A stretch of DNA of 64,000 bases, taken from NCBI GenBank assembly GCA_009861545.1, contig VXME01000071.1:1-64000 (forward strand). Reading direction: 5' to 3'. The notes under the pieces were generated by a model. That model ran no database searches. It was given only the letters and a program-made list of their open reading frames with translations, and was not told the DNA's origin. The stretch is from Acidobacteriota bacterium. GTDB lineage: Bacteria; Acidobacteriota; Vicinamibacteria; Vicinamibacterales; UBA8438. Each line of letters starts with the position of its first letter. Within the stretch, counting starts at the first letter, position 1. The position numbers and the translations under genes are program-made. This document shows positions 1-9,773 of the stretch, in pieces.

Positions 1-87
1 CTCCGGGCCCATTCCATGCCCGTATCTATTGACGAATCACCCCGTAAACGAAGACGATCCGAATAGGCGGGATCAACAGGGTGTTGA

Positions 88-107
88 CGGGATCGGCCGG
101 GATCCCG
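88..107 (-). terminator. Possible hairpin downstream of the Sel1 gene
   Basis: A 7-bp perfect inverted repeat, CGGGATC and GATCCCG around a GGCCGG loop, lies about 10 bp past the stop codon of the Sel1-repeat gene. It has no T-run behind it, so it is at best a weak or Rho-assisted terminator. It could also be chance structure in GC-rich DNA. Confidence 0.3.
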
Positions 108-116
108 GTAGGCCCC

Positions 117-1376
117 TCATTGGGCGGTACTTAGAGTGTCGCGTGCGGCTCGCTGCGCTTCCAAGACTTGCTCGGTGGTCATCTCGGCGGCGATCGCGTC
201 TCGGCGTTGTCGGGCGTCCTCATGGCCTTGTGCAGCCGCAAGATTCAACCATTTGTGTGCGGAGACGTAATCTGTTGGCACGCCTTGCCCCTCGGAGTAC
301 AGGATGCCGAGGTTGTTCTGAGCGCTGGCGTCGCCTTGGTCAGCCGCGCGGCGGAACCATCTGACGGCTTCCCGGTAGTCCTGCTCTACGCCACGACCGT
401 ACGCGTACATACCGCCAAGATTGTTTAAGGCGGCGGCGTCCCCTTTGTCGGCCGCGAGGCGGTACCACTTGACGGCTTCCTCGTAGTCCTGCTGCACGCC
501 TCGACCGGTTGCATACAGAACGCCGAGACTGCTCTGTGCCTCAGTGTGTCCTTTGTCCGCTGCGCGGCGGAACCACTCGACGGCTTCCTCGTAGTTCTGC
601 GGCACACCCCGACCGTGTGCGTGCATGATGCCGAGGTTGCTTTGCGCTTTCGCGTTTCCCTGGTCAGCCGCGCGGCGGAACCACCTGACGGCCTCTCCGT
701 AGTCCTGCAGCACACCTCGACCGTGGTCGTACATGCTCCCGAGATTGTTCTGAGCAGCCGCGTCTCCTTGGTCACCCGCTAACCGGAACCACCGGGCGGC
801 CTCCTCGTCGTCTTGGGCGACGCCTCGCCCGGTGGCGTAGACGTTCCCGAGATTGTTCTGGGCGGTAGCACTACCTCCTTCGGCCGCGCGGCGGTACCAC
901 CGGGCAGCTTGCGCGTAGTCCTGCGGCACACCTTGACCGTTGGCGTACATGACGCCGAGATTGTTCTGCGCAGTGACGTTTCCTTGGTCGGCCGCACGGC
1001 GGAACCACCTGACGGCCTCTCCGTAGTCCTGCGGCACACCTTGACCGAGGTAGAACTCGATGCCGCGGTCAGTTAGTTCGTTGGAGTCTCCGTGCTCCTC
1101 TAAGTTCAAGAGAAGGTCGGGGCCAGAACCGGATGTCAGTTGAACGTCTGCTACCGAGGCCTGCTGATCCGTGTCTAGTCCGGTCCCGGAGTGATCTGTC
1201 AGGTGTTCTCTGGTCCAGGCCTGGATGCTCAGGAGTTCGGTGTTCTGTGTTGCTAGCTGGTTCGAAAAGGTGTCGCGCAAATCGGTGATGCGACCGTTAA
1301 CGGTGGCGAATTGGTTGAGCAAGAGGCCGGCTAGCGCGACGCCGGTGCCGATTATCCACTTTGTCTCGGTACTCAT
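117..1376 (-). CDS. Sel1-repeat (TPR-like) protein with N-terminal membrane anchor
   Basis: This 419-residue protein has a short N-terminal hydrophobic segment (about residues 7-25), then a polar, probably coiled-coil stretch to about residue 100, then eight 36-residue Sel1-like repeats (residues 111-398). Each repeat carries a GxGVxQDYxEAxRWFRxAAxQG-type pattern and an AQNNLG motif. Sel1 repeats fold into alpha-solenoids that act as protein-protein scaffolds. The anchor suggests a membrane-bound adaptor with the repeats facing one side of the membrane; which side is not clear. It lies downstream of the XRE-ImmA and broken PIN genes on the same strand, but the gap of the decayed gene makes co-function uncertain. 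The ATG start places the hydrophobic segment at the N-terminus. No enzymatic domain is seen. Confidence 0.88.
   Translation of the reverse strand: MSTETKWIIGTGVALAGLLLNQFATVNGRITDLRDTFSNQLATQNTELLSIQAWTREHLTDHSGTGLDTDQQASVADVQLTSGSGPDLLLNLEEHGDSNELTDRGIEFYLGQGVPQDYGEAVRWFRRAADQGNVTAQNNLGVMYANGQGVPQDYAQAARWYRRAAEGGSATAQNNLGNVYATGRGVAQDDEEAARWFRLAGDQGDAAAQNNLGSMYDHGRGVLQDYGEAVRWFRRAADQGNAKAQSNLGIMHAHGRGVPQNYEEAVEWFRRAADKGHTEAQSSLGVLYATGRGVQQDYEEAVKWYRLAADKGDAAALNNLGGMYAYGRGVEQDYREAVRWFRRAADQGDASAQNNLGILYSEGQGVPTDYVSAHKWLNLAAAQGHEDARQRRDAIAAEMTTEQVLEAQRAARDTLSTAQ
183..1046 (-). repeat. Eight tandem 108-bp Sel1-coding repeats
   Basis: Eight in-frame 108-bp units encode the 36-residue Sel1 repeats. 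Several units are very similar at DNA level (for example those around 330-440, 640-750 and 990-1046), which suggests expansion by unequal recombination. This is coding repeat structure and not a CRISPR or intergenic array. Confidence 0.8.
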
Positions 1377-1687
1377 ACGGGCCAGCGTAGCATACGATGA
1401 CCAGAGGATCGCGAAAAGCGGGACGGGAGGGTCGGCGAGAGCCGCCCGCTCCGTGAAGTCCGGATCAACAAGGGCCGGTCGCGCAGAGGGGCGCCCCCAC
1501 AGAATCGCCCTGGAGCCGCGGCATCGTCAAGAGGCCGCCAGTCCCGTTCAGTAAGGTCGAGCGCCTCGGCCAGACGAATCGGCAGCGGCACCACGAACCG
1601 GTACGGCAGTTTCAGCATGACCGGCAGGAGCCGGACCTTGTGCAGGTCGATCAGGCACGAGGCGTCGTTGACGATGACGGATGTCAC
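1373..1687 (-). pseudogene. Truncated PIN-domain (VapC-like) gene
   Basis: The reading frame begins with GTG overlapping the TGA of the upstream XRE-ImmA gene. Its first 55 or so residues look like the start of a PIN-fold nuclease: VIVNDASCLIDL carries the first catalytic Asp, and LPYRFVVPLPIR and LDLTERDW follow. After LDDAA the sequence becomes arginine- and serine-rich and loses family character, and the frame stops after 104 residues where PIN proteins of this kind are usually about 140-170. The later acidic residues needed for the metal site are missing. I read this as a frameshifted or deleted toxin-like gene whose partner regulator is still intact. It could instead be a very short divergent protein, which is less likely. 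Confidence 0.6.
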
Positions 1688-2766
1688 CGGTCAAGCGGCC
1701 CTCGGATTTCCCATTCGACGTCTTGAAGCGAGCACTTCAGCAGCTCCGCCGCCCGAACCGGAGAGATCAGTTCCTCTCCCAGCGCGCGCCAGACCAGACG
1801 CTCAAAGCGCCGGGGTCGTTCGAAGGTCGCCAGTCCCTCGTTGTCCACCATCGGTTCCGGTTCGCGCTTCCGCCACGAACGGGCGTACGTCCGGAAGGCG
1901 TACTCGACGGAGGCAGGCGGCAGAATACGGACGTCGCGAAGACGGATCAGAATGGCCGCAGCCGACATTCCGTAGAAGTGCTTCAGCCGCATCAGCTCCC
2001 GGTAGGGGAGGCGCCGGCGGTGCGGGCCCACCTGGGCGCGCAGATGCTCGGCGGGCGCCAGGAACGCCGCGGCGAACCGGTGCATCGCTTTCTCTATCCG
2101 GATGTCCGAACGGCCCGCGTCACGGATTACTCGGTGCGCCAGCTCGTGCGCCAGCGTAAGCCGCCGACGCTCGACGTTGGTTCGGACCGAGATGACAACG
2201 GCTTCGGTGCTCGGGCGGCCCCCACCGCGGGCGACACCGCAGGCGAGGCCGTCGTAGCGTGCCGGCAGATCGGCCGCCACGACCCGGATTCCGCGATCCT
2301 CAAGCAGGGCGGTCACGCTCGGCACTGGATCGAGTCCGAGATCCCAACGCCTTCGTAACGCACCGGCCTTGTCCTCGACCTCGTCGAAGCTCCCGACAAG
2401 ATCACAACGCAGGTCGCCGAACGGATCCGCAGGAGGCGGGATCTCCAGGATGTCCTCTATGGTGAGGTAGTCCTCGAGCTGCTCGGTGACGATCGCTTCC
2501 GCGCGCGCCCGATCCTTCGCCGACGTGCCGCTATGCTTGCGAAACTCGATGCCGGTCAGTGCCTCGACCTGACTGCCGGTCAGGAAATCGAGCGACACGT
2601 CGAGCGTCCGGCCGAGTCCGATCAACACCGCCGAGCTCGGCATCATCCTGCCGGCCTCGTACTTGCTGATCGCCTGCGCAGTGATCGGCGGGGACAGCCG
2701 CTCCGCCAGTCTGCGCATCGAGAAACCCGCCTTTTTCCGGGCCAGCCTGAGCCGCTGTCCGAACAT
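1684..2766 (-). CDS. XRE-family regulator with ImmA/IrrE metallopeptidase domain
   Basis: The 360-residue protein has an N-terminal Cro/C1-type helix-turn-helix (about residues 1-60, with AQAISKYEAGR in the recognition region) and a C-terminal ImmA/IrrE-type zinc peptidase domain with HELAH at residues 207-211. Family members typically bind their own promoter and are inactivated or activated by proteolysis, as in the ImmR/ImmA switch of mobile elements and in DdrO/IrrE DNA-damage control. I chose the ATG at 2766 because GGAAGGAGG lies just upstream. An in-frame upstream start would add 32 residues of no family character. The stop codon overlaps the start of the truncated PIN gene, an arrangement typical of two-gene toxin-antitoxin-like operons. 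Confidence 0.88.
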   Translation of the reverse strand: MFGQRLRLARKKAGFSMRRLAERLSPPITAQAISKYEAGRMMPSSAVLIGLGRTLDVSLDFLTGSQVEALTGIEFRKHSGTSAKDRARAEAIVTEQLEDYLTIEDILEIPPPADPFGDLRCDLVGSFDEVEDKAGALRRRWDLGLDPVPSVTALLEDRGIRVVAADLPARYDGLACGVARGGGRPSTEAVVISVRTNVERRRLTLAHELAHRVIRDAGRSDIRIEKAMHRFAAAFLAPAEHLRAQVGPHRRRLPYRELMRLKHFYGMSAAAILIRLRDVRILPPASVEYAFRTYARSWRKREPEPMVDNEGLATFERPRRFERLVWRALGEELISPVRAAELLKCSLQDVEWEIRGPLDR

Positions 2767-2787
2767 GTGCCTCCTTCCACGCGGTTT

Positions 2788-2817
2788 ATGATATCGTTCT
2801 GGATGGAAAAAATACAA
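2788..2817 (-). promoter_or_regulatory. Putative promoter of the XRE-ImmA gene
   Basis: On the minus strand TTGTAT (plus-strand 2812-2817) and TATCAT (2788-2793) are separated by 18 bp, about 20 bp before the ribosome-binding site of the XRE-ImmA gene. The stretch is AT-rich compared with its surroundings. It lies between two divergent genes, where an autoregulated operator would be expected, but no clear operator palindrome was identified. Confidence 0.4.
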
Positions 2818-2824
2818 CCTGGAG

Positions 2825-3049
2825 ATGACAAATAGCTCCCAAGAACCAGCATGTAGTGCCACGGCCGAACGGCTGGGCAGTCAAAGCCGAAACGAATCAG
2901 CGTGCGACCTCCATCCACCGCACACAGCGATTGATGCCGCGCGCGATGTGGCCGTCAACGTCGGCTCGGAGGTCATCATTCACGGCCGGGACGGCCGGAT
3001 CAGAGAACGCAACAGTTACGGCAGCGACCCCTTCCCTCCGCGTGGCTGA
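2825..3049 (+). pseudogene. DUF2188 gene with two compensating frameshifts
   Basis: DUF2188 proteins are about 70 residues long, with a KNQHVVP start, a GWAVK core and an IHGRDGRIRE...DPFPP end. Here the C-terminal half (AIDAARDV through NSYGSDPFPPRG) is intact in the frame of the ATG at 2825. The N-terminal half (KNQHVVPRPNGWAVKAE, then RATSIHRTQ) is found in the next frame, at about 2841-2923. One extra base near 2838-2840 and one missing base near 2923-2930 would explain this. The net reading frame stays open for 74 codons, but about 30 residues in the middle are out of frame. The function of DUF2188 is unknown; members often sit near phage or defence genes. Confidence 0.7.
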
Positions 3050-3175
3050 ACGACGGGAAGCCCACGACGGACCGTCGCCGCGCGCGGATCGGAGACGACT
3101 CATTGGCCGCCGTCGTAGCCGACGTGGAACACCGGCCGTCCACGCACACCCCGACGGAAAGAGTATCGACCGCCG
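3050..3175. other. Intergenic stretch with no recognisable feature
   Basis: This stretch separates the DUF2188 remnant from the convergent AAA ATPase gene. I see no credible reading frame, strong hairpin or promoter in it. Confidence 0.4.
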
Positions 3176-4303
3176 TCACAGGTCTACCGTCGCGCACACC
3201 GTCAGCACGCGGCCGCCCCGCCGGATACGGTAGGGCTGCTTCACCCCGGGACTGACCACGTAGTCGTTCCCCTCCGGATAACGGGCACGAAAGGCATCGA
3301 TGGCTTTCGCTTCCACCTGGTCCGGATTGATCTTGCACTCCACCAGATCCACCCGATTCCGGGCGCGGCGGATCACGAAGTCGACCTCGCGGTGCAGCTT
3401 GTCGCGCCAGTAGAAGACCCGCTCGTCCCCGAACCGGATGCGCAGGGCGTCCAGAACGAGGTGCTCCCACAGCAGCCCGCGGTCGTCGTCGCGGATACGC
3501 TCCCAACCCTTCTCGAAGGTGACGAAGCCGGTGTCGAAGGCGTAGCACTTCGGACGCCTGACGATCTCGCCCGCGCCGCCGCCGTGGAAGGGACGCAGCA
3601 GATGCACGGCATGGGCGGTCGCCAGCGCCTGCACGTGCGACATGACGGTCGGGCGGCTCATCTCGCTCAGCGTCGCCAGGCGGCCGTAGTCGAGCTGGCC
3701 GCCGCTCTGGCGCAGCAGCACGCGGAACAGCGCCAGGAACCCGCGGCGGTTGCGGACACCGAACAGCTCCAGGACGTCGCGCGCGTAGAAACTGTCCATC
3801 CATTCGCTGAAGAACGCAGGTTCCTTGCGCGCGGCGAGCAGCGGCTCGGGCAGGCCGCCGTGCAGCAGGCGGCGGTCGAGGTCCGGCGCCCCGAGCCAGT
3901 CGGCGCATTCGTCCCACGGCACCGGACACAGGTGCACGGCCTCCTTCCGCCCCGTGAGCGCGTCGCGGAACTTGCGCGTCGCGGCCAGCGTGGAAGATCC
4001 GGTCGCCAGCACACGCAGCCCCGGATAGGCGTCGGCCGCTATCTTCAGCAGGCGGCTGGGATCGTCCAGGCGGTGCACCTCGTCGAGAACCAGCACCGCG
4101 CCGGGCGGCTGGCCGTCGAAGTACAGTTCCGGGTCGGCGAGCATCCGTCCGACGGAGGGCAGATCGCAGTTCAGATACACCGCATCCGGCAGCATGCGGG
4201 CGAGCGTGGTCTTGCCGACGCGGCGGACGCCGGAGAGCCAGACTATGGTTCGGTGGGACCAGGCGCGCGCGATGCGGTCCAGCCAGTATTTCCGGCCCAC
4301 CAT
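3176..4303 (-). CDS. AAA+ ATPase with C-terminal DUF4143 (PD-(D/E)xK-like) domain
   Basis: The 375-residue protein has a Walker A motif GVRRVGKTT at residues 25-33, a Walker B segment AVLVLDEVHRLDD near 69-81, a sensor-like LATGSS near residue 96, a winged-helix-like middle region (LSEMSRPTVMSHVQAL), and a C-terminal DUF4143 domain. The C-terminus contains EVDFVI and VDLVECK, which resemble the core of PD-(D/E)xK nucleases. Such ATPases are common in bacteria and archaea and are poorly characterised. Their presence next to toxin-antitoxin and DUF2188 genes suggests an accessory or stress-related role, but this is inference. The ATG start lies next to an AT-rich promoter-like stretch. Confidence 0.88.
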   Translation of the reverse strand: MVGRKYWLDRIARAWSHRTIVWLSGVRRVGKTTLARMLPDAVYLNCDLPSVGRMLADPELYFDGQPPGAVLVLDEVHRLDDPSRLLKIAADAYPGLRVLATGSSTLAATRKFRDALTGRKEAVHLCPVPWDECADWLGAPDLDRRLLHGGLPEPLLAARKEPAFFSEWMDSFYARDVLELFGVRNRRGFLALFRVLLRQSGGQLDYGRLATLSEMSRPTVMSHVQALATAHAVHLLRPFHGGGAGEIVRRPKCYAFDTGFVTFEKGWERIRDDDRGLLWEHLVLDALRIRFGDERVFYWRDKLHREVDFVIRRARNRVDLVECKINPDQVEAKAIDAFRARYPEGNDYVVSPGVKQPYRIRRGGRVLTVCATVDL

Positions 4304-4367
4304 ACAGTCTATTTTATATTTGGTATGACTAAATGTAAACTATGATTACAGGCATGAGCAGCAACCC
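4304..4367. promoter_or_regulatory. AT-rich divergent promoter region
   Basis: This short intergenic stretch is strikingly AT-rich. On the plus strand TTTGGT (4319-4324) and TATGAT (4341-4346) are spaced by 16 bp and would serve the luciferase-like gene. On the minus strand TTTACA (4334-4339) and TATAAA (4313-4318) are spaced by 15 bp and would serve the ATPase gene. The two would overlap, so the genes may compete for polymerase. Confidence 0.45.
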
Positions 4368-5606
<1,239 letters not shown>

Positions 5607-7043
5607 TCCGCTGCGGATCGAAGATCGTCAGGTCCGCGTCGCTTCCGACCTGCACGCGTCCCTTGCGGGTCATCTCGGGCACGATGGACTCGATCCGGCG
5701 GGCCGGCAGCAGGGTCATCTTGTTGAGGGCGTCCATCAGCGACAGAACGCCGCGGTCGCGGGTGTAGTGGCCGAGAATGCGGGCGAAGGTGCCGGCCCCG
5801 CGCGGGTGGGCGCGGCCCTGGCTGAACGGAATGCCGTCGCTGGCCGCGATGACGTCGGGCTGGCCGACGATCCACTCGTTGATCTCCTCCGACCGACCGT
5901 GCATGATCACCCACCCGCCCTGGCGCCGGTAGAGCGCGAAGGTCTCCGGCGTCAGCCGCTCGCCGGTGTCGACCCACTGCAGCGCCCGGTAGGCCTCGCG
6001 CGGGCGGCCGTCCCAGCCGTCGAACAGGGGCGACTGGATGAGCGACGCGCTCGCGGTGTAGGGATACGCCTCGGTGGTAACGTCGATGCCCCGCTCCCGC
6101 GCCCCGCGGATCATGGCCAGCGCCTCCTCCGCGCGCGCGCCGGCGGTGCTGTTCATGTGGACGATGTGGAGCGGCGCGCCGGTGACCGCGGCGTTGGCGA
6201 TGACTTCCTGGAACGGGGCCAGCGCGCCGCCGCGCCGGAACGCCGCCGCGGATCGCAGGTGGATGAACGCCGGCGCCTCGTACTCCGCCGCCACCTGGAA
6301 CATCTGCAGCAGCTCGCGGTGAGTCGCCCCCGGCGTATAGCTCACTCCGAAGCCGAGCCCGATTCCCCCCTCGCGCAGGCCGCGCACCATGAGCTGCCGC
6401 AGCCGCGCGATCTCCTCGTCGCTCGCGGCGCGATAGAGGGTGTCGTCGGCGCTCTCGCCGAGCGAGAACGTCCCGTTCGCGTTGCCGCGGGCGAAGGCGC
6501 TCCCGAGGGCGCGGATGCGCGCCGCCTGGTGGCTCACCGACACGCCGTAGTTGATGAGCGACGCGCCGCCGCGGCGCGCATACCAGCGCTCGACGGGAAA
6601 CGCCCCGATCTCGAGCTCCAGCGCGGTGGTCACCCCGTCCATCGCCTGGTAGCGATTGCTGGCCGGGTCCTGGCCGTGCGCGTGGAGATCGACGAAGCCG
6701 GGGGCCACCACGAGGCCTGCGGCGTCCACGGTGGCGCTCCCCTCCAGCGGGTCTTCGGAGATCGCCACGACCGCGCCGTCCTGGATTCCGACGTGGCGCA
6801 CCGCGTCGAGCCCGCTCTCGGGATCGATGACCCGTCCGCCGGCAATCACCAGATCGTGCGCCTCGCGTGCGGACGCGACCGGCTCCATCAGCGCCGGTTC
6901 GCCGCCCGAGCACGCCGCCGCCGCGCACGCGACGGCAAGGGCCAGCGCGCAGATCCGTTTTCGCCCGAGGTCTGCCGAGTCCGCCGCGCGTCCGACCGCC
7001 GACCAGCCGCGCCGATCCGGGTCCGTCGAGCATTGAGCAGTCA

Positions 7044-8453
7044 TCACCACAACCCCAGTACCTTCCACCACGCGATCCCCACCGCCAGCCAGATGACCAG
7101 GTTGACCACCGACGAGTAGAACCCGGCGCGCCACCAGTCGCGCAGGCTGACGTAGCCCTCGATGAAGATGACGGGCGACGTCGTCGTGCCGTAGTGGGTC
7201 AGGCAGGCCTGCAGGTTGTTGAGGAAGAGCAGGCTGTAGACCACGATCCCGGCCGGCGCGCCGACCCCGACGAGCAGCGTGACGAACGGACCGTAGAGCG
7301 CCAGCGCGTGCACCGTCGTGCTGGCGAAGAAGTAGTGCGTGTAGAAGTAGATGACCAGGGTGACGATCAGCACCGCGATCCACGGGACGCCGGTGAACCA
7401 GGCGCCGACCCACCCGGAGAAGGCCACGGTCACGCCGGTCTCGTTCAGCAGGCCGCCCATGGTGAGCAGCCCGCCGTACCAGACGAAGACGTCCCACGCC
7501 GACCGCTCGCCCAGGGCCGCATCCCAGGTCAGCGTCCCGGTTACGAAGAGCACGCCGAGACCGATGAAGGCGACCAGCCCGGGCGACAGCCAGTCGACGT
7601 ACGACGAGAGCACCCAGAATCCGATGAGAAACACGAACACGCTCAGCACGACCGCCTCGGCGCCCCGAATGGGACCGAGCCCGTCGAGCTCGCGCTGGGC
7701 GAAATCGCGTGCGGCCGGCGTGTGCCGGATGTCGGGCGGCACGACCCGCAGCATCAGCAGCGGCACGGCCACGCTCGACACGATGCCCGGCGCCAGCGCG
7801 GCGACGAACCAGCTCGTCCAGGTGACCTCGATCCCGGCGAACTCGCGCGCCAGGTCGCCGAGCAGCAGGTTGGCGGCGCTGCTGTAGAAGAACATCGCCG
7901 AGGCGATGGTGCTCGTCTGGTACATGCACGTCATCAGGAACGTGCCGAGCCGCCGCGAGGTCTCCCCCGGCTCCGACTCGTAGAGGGTGCTGATGCTGCG
8001 CGCGATGGGAAAGACGATGCTGGCCGACCGGGCGGTGATCGACGGCACGCCGGTGGCCAGCGTCAGGTCCGTCAGGTGCAGCGCGTAGCCCAGGCCGAGC
8101 GACGTCCGGCCGATGGCGCGCACGAACCAGAGGGCGATGCGCCGTGCGAGGCCGCACTCGCGCAGCGCGCGCGACATCAGCATCGCGGCCAGCACCATCC
8201 AGACGGACGCGGCCGAGTAGCCCTCCAACGCCCGCGCCATCGGCACGCGCCCTACCAGGATCACCATCGTGATTCCGAGCAGGACCACTTGCGAGCCGGG
8301 CAGCGGCTGCAGCATCAGCCCGGCGATGGTGGCGAAGAAGATGCCGGTGATGCGCCACCCCTGCGGGTCCACACCGTCCGGAACCGGCAGCACGTGCGCC
8401 ACGAGCACATAGATGCCGAGCAGGGCGAGCAGCCGGACCGGCTTGCCAGCCAT
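7044..8453 (-). CDS. DASS/SLC13-family dicarboxylate-type carrier
   Basis: The 469-residue polytopic membrane protein has around 11-12 hydrophobic segments. It also has the two hairpin-like regions typical of divalent anion:Na+ symporters (near TSTIASAMFFYSSAANLL and LTHYGTTTSPVIF). The family moves di- and tricarboxylates, 2-oxoglutarate or sulfate, with Na+ or by exchange. The substrate here cannot be told from sequence. It sits between a thiolase and a D-aminoacylase, with a 9-bp gap upstream and a 1-bp overlap downstream, so all three are likely one transcript. Confidence 0.88.
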   Translation of the reverse strand: MAGKPVRLLALLGIYVLVAHVLPVPDGVDPQGWRITGIFFATIAGLMLQPLPGSQVVLLGITMVILVGRVPMARALEGYSAASVWMVLAAMLMSRALRECGLARRIALWFVRAIGRTSLGLGYALHLTDLTLATGVPSITARSASIVFPIARSISTLYESEPGETSRRLGTFLMTCMYQTSTIASAMFFYSSAANLLLGDLAREFAGIEVTWTSWFVAALAPGIVSSVAVPLLMLRVVPPDIRHTPAARDFAQRELDGLGPIRGAEAVVLSVFVFLIGFWVLSSYVDWLSPGLVAFIGLGVLFVTGTLTWDAALGERSAWDVFVWYGGLLTMGGLLNETGVTVAFSGWVGAWFTGVPWIAVLIVTLVIYFYTHYFFASTTVHALALYGPFVTLLVGVGAPAGIVVYSLLFLNNLQACLTHYGTTTSPVIFIEGYVSLRDWWRAGFYSSVVNLVIWLAVGIAWWKVLGLW

Positions 8454-8462
8454 GACCGGGGC

Positions 8463-9668
8463 CTAGTCGACCCGCTCGAGAACCGCGGCCAGCCCCTGAC
8501 CGACGCCGATGCAGAGCGTCACCAGGGCGTAGCGGCCCTCGACCCGCTGCAACTGGCGGACGGCGGTCAGCGTCAGGCGGGCGCCCGACGCGCCCAGGGG
8601 GTGGCCGATGGCGATGGCTCCCCCGTTCGGGTTCACCCGGCTGTCGTCCTGATCGATCCCCAGCAGCTTCAGGCAACCGAGCACCTGCGTGGCGAACGCC
8701 TCGTTGATCTCGATGACGTCCATCTCGGCCAGCGTCAGCCCGGCGCGGGCCAGCGCCTTCTTCGAGGCAGGCACCGGTCCCAGCCCCATGACCCGCGGCT
8801 CGACCCCGGCGGCCGCCGCCGAGACGACGCGCGCCAGCGGCGCGGCGCCCACCTCCTCGCCCGCCGCGCGCGACCCGACGATGAGCGCCGCCGCGCCGTC
8901 GTTGATGCCGGAGGCGTTGCCGGGCGTGACCACGCCGCCCTCCGCCAGAGGCCGCAGCGTCGCGAGCTTCTCCGGACTGGTTCCGGGCCGCGGGTGCTCG
9001 TCGCCGGCCACCTCGGTGGTCTGCCCGCGCTTCGGCCCCGGCACGACGACCGGGTGGATCTCGCCGGAGTAGAAGCACTCGGACTTCGCCCGTGCGTAAC
9101 GCGCCTGGGACCCGGCGGCGAAGCGATCGCTTTCGCCGCGCCCGATGCCGAGGTCCTTCGCGACTTCCTCGGCCGTCTGGAACATCGCATGATCGCCGAA
9201 CGCAGCGGTGGCCCGCCGGTTCGGGAAGCGCGACCCGAGCGTGGTGTCGAACGTCGTGAGCTGCCGGCCGTAGGCACGTTCCGCCTTCGCCATCACGAAC
9301 GGCGCCCGGCTCATGCTCTCCACGCCGCCGGCCACGAACAGGTCGCCCTGCCCGCACGCCACGGCCCGCGAGGCGTCGACCACCGCGGCCAGCCCGCTCG
9401 CGCAGAGCCGGTTCACGGTCATGCCTGCCACCTCGACCGGCAGGCCGCCCAGCAGTCCCGCGCGCCGCGCCACGTTGCGGCAGTCCTCGCCCGCCTGATT
9501 CGTGCAGCCGGCGATCACGTCCTCGAACCGGTCCGCGGCGAACGGGCCGCGCTGCACCAGTGCGCCGACGAGGTCGCCGAGCAGGTCGTCGGCGCGGACC
9601 GGCGCGAGCGCACCCGCGTGGCGGCCGAACGGCGTCCGGAGGCCGTCGTAGATGAAGGCGTCGATCAT
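8463..9668 (-). CDS. Acetyl-CoA C-acyltransferase (thiolase)
   Basis: The 401-residue protein is a full-length thiolase: the nucleophilic Cys lies in NRLCASG (about residue 90), GHPLGASG carries the catalytic His, and TLCIGVGQG carries the second Cys. GVESMSRAPFVM and the EINEAFA motif also match. The start region (IYDGLRTPFGRHAGAL) resembles beta-ketoadipyl-CoA thiolases (PcaF/PaaJ), but no other beta-ketoadipate gene is nearby, so general beta-oxidation or acetyl-CoA acetyltransferase activity is possible. It heads the three-gene minus-strand operon with the DASS carrier and D-aminoacylase. Confidence 0.92.
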   Translation of the reverse strand: MIDAFIYDGLRTPFGRHAGALAPVRADDLLGDLVGALVQRGPFAADRFEDVIAGCTNQAGEDCRNVARRAGLLGGLPVEVAGMTVNRLCASGLAAVVDASRAVACGQGDLFVAGGVESMSRAPFVMAKAERAYGRQLTTFDTTLGSRFPNRRATAAFGDHAMFQTAEEVAKDLGIGRGESDRFAAGSQARYARAKSECFYSGEIHPVVVPGPKRGQTTEVAGDEHPRPGTSPEKLATLRPLAEGGVVTPGNASGINDGAAALIVGSRAAGEEVGAAPLARVVSAAAAGVEPRVMGLGPVPASKKALARAGLTLAEMDVIEINEAFATQVLGCLKLLGIDQDDSRVNPNGGAIAIGHPLGASGARLTLTAVRQLQRVEGRYALVTLCIGVGQGLAAVLERVD

Positions 9669-9773
9669 CGGATCATTATAGGGTCCGCACGGCTGCGGCT
9701 GAACGACGATGCGGTTCAGGCCGGACAGGCGCAGGACCTGATGGATCGTGCCGTTGCCGCGTCCGACTTGCGG

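Noticed and set aside
183-1046. Regular repeats that could look like a CRISPR array
   Set aside because: The 108-bp units are in frame, code for Sel1 repeats and lack unique spacers or cas genes.
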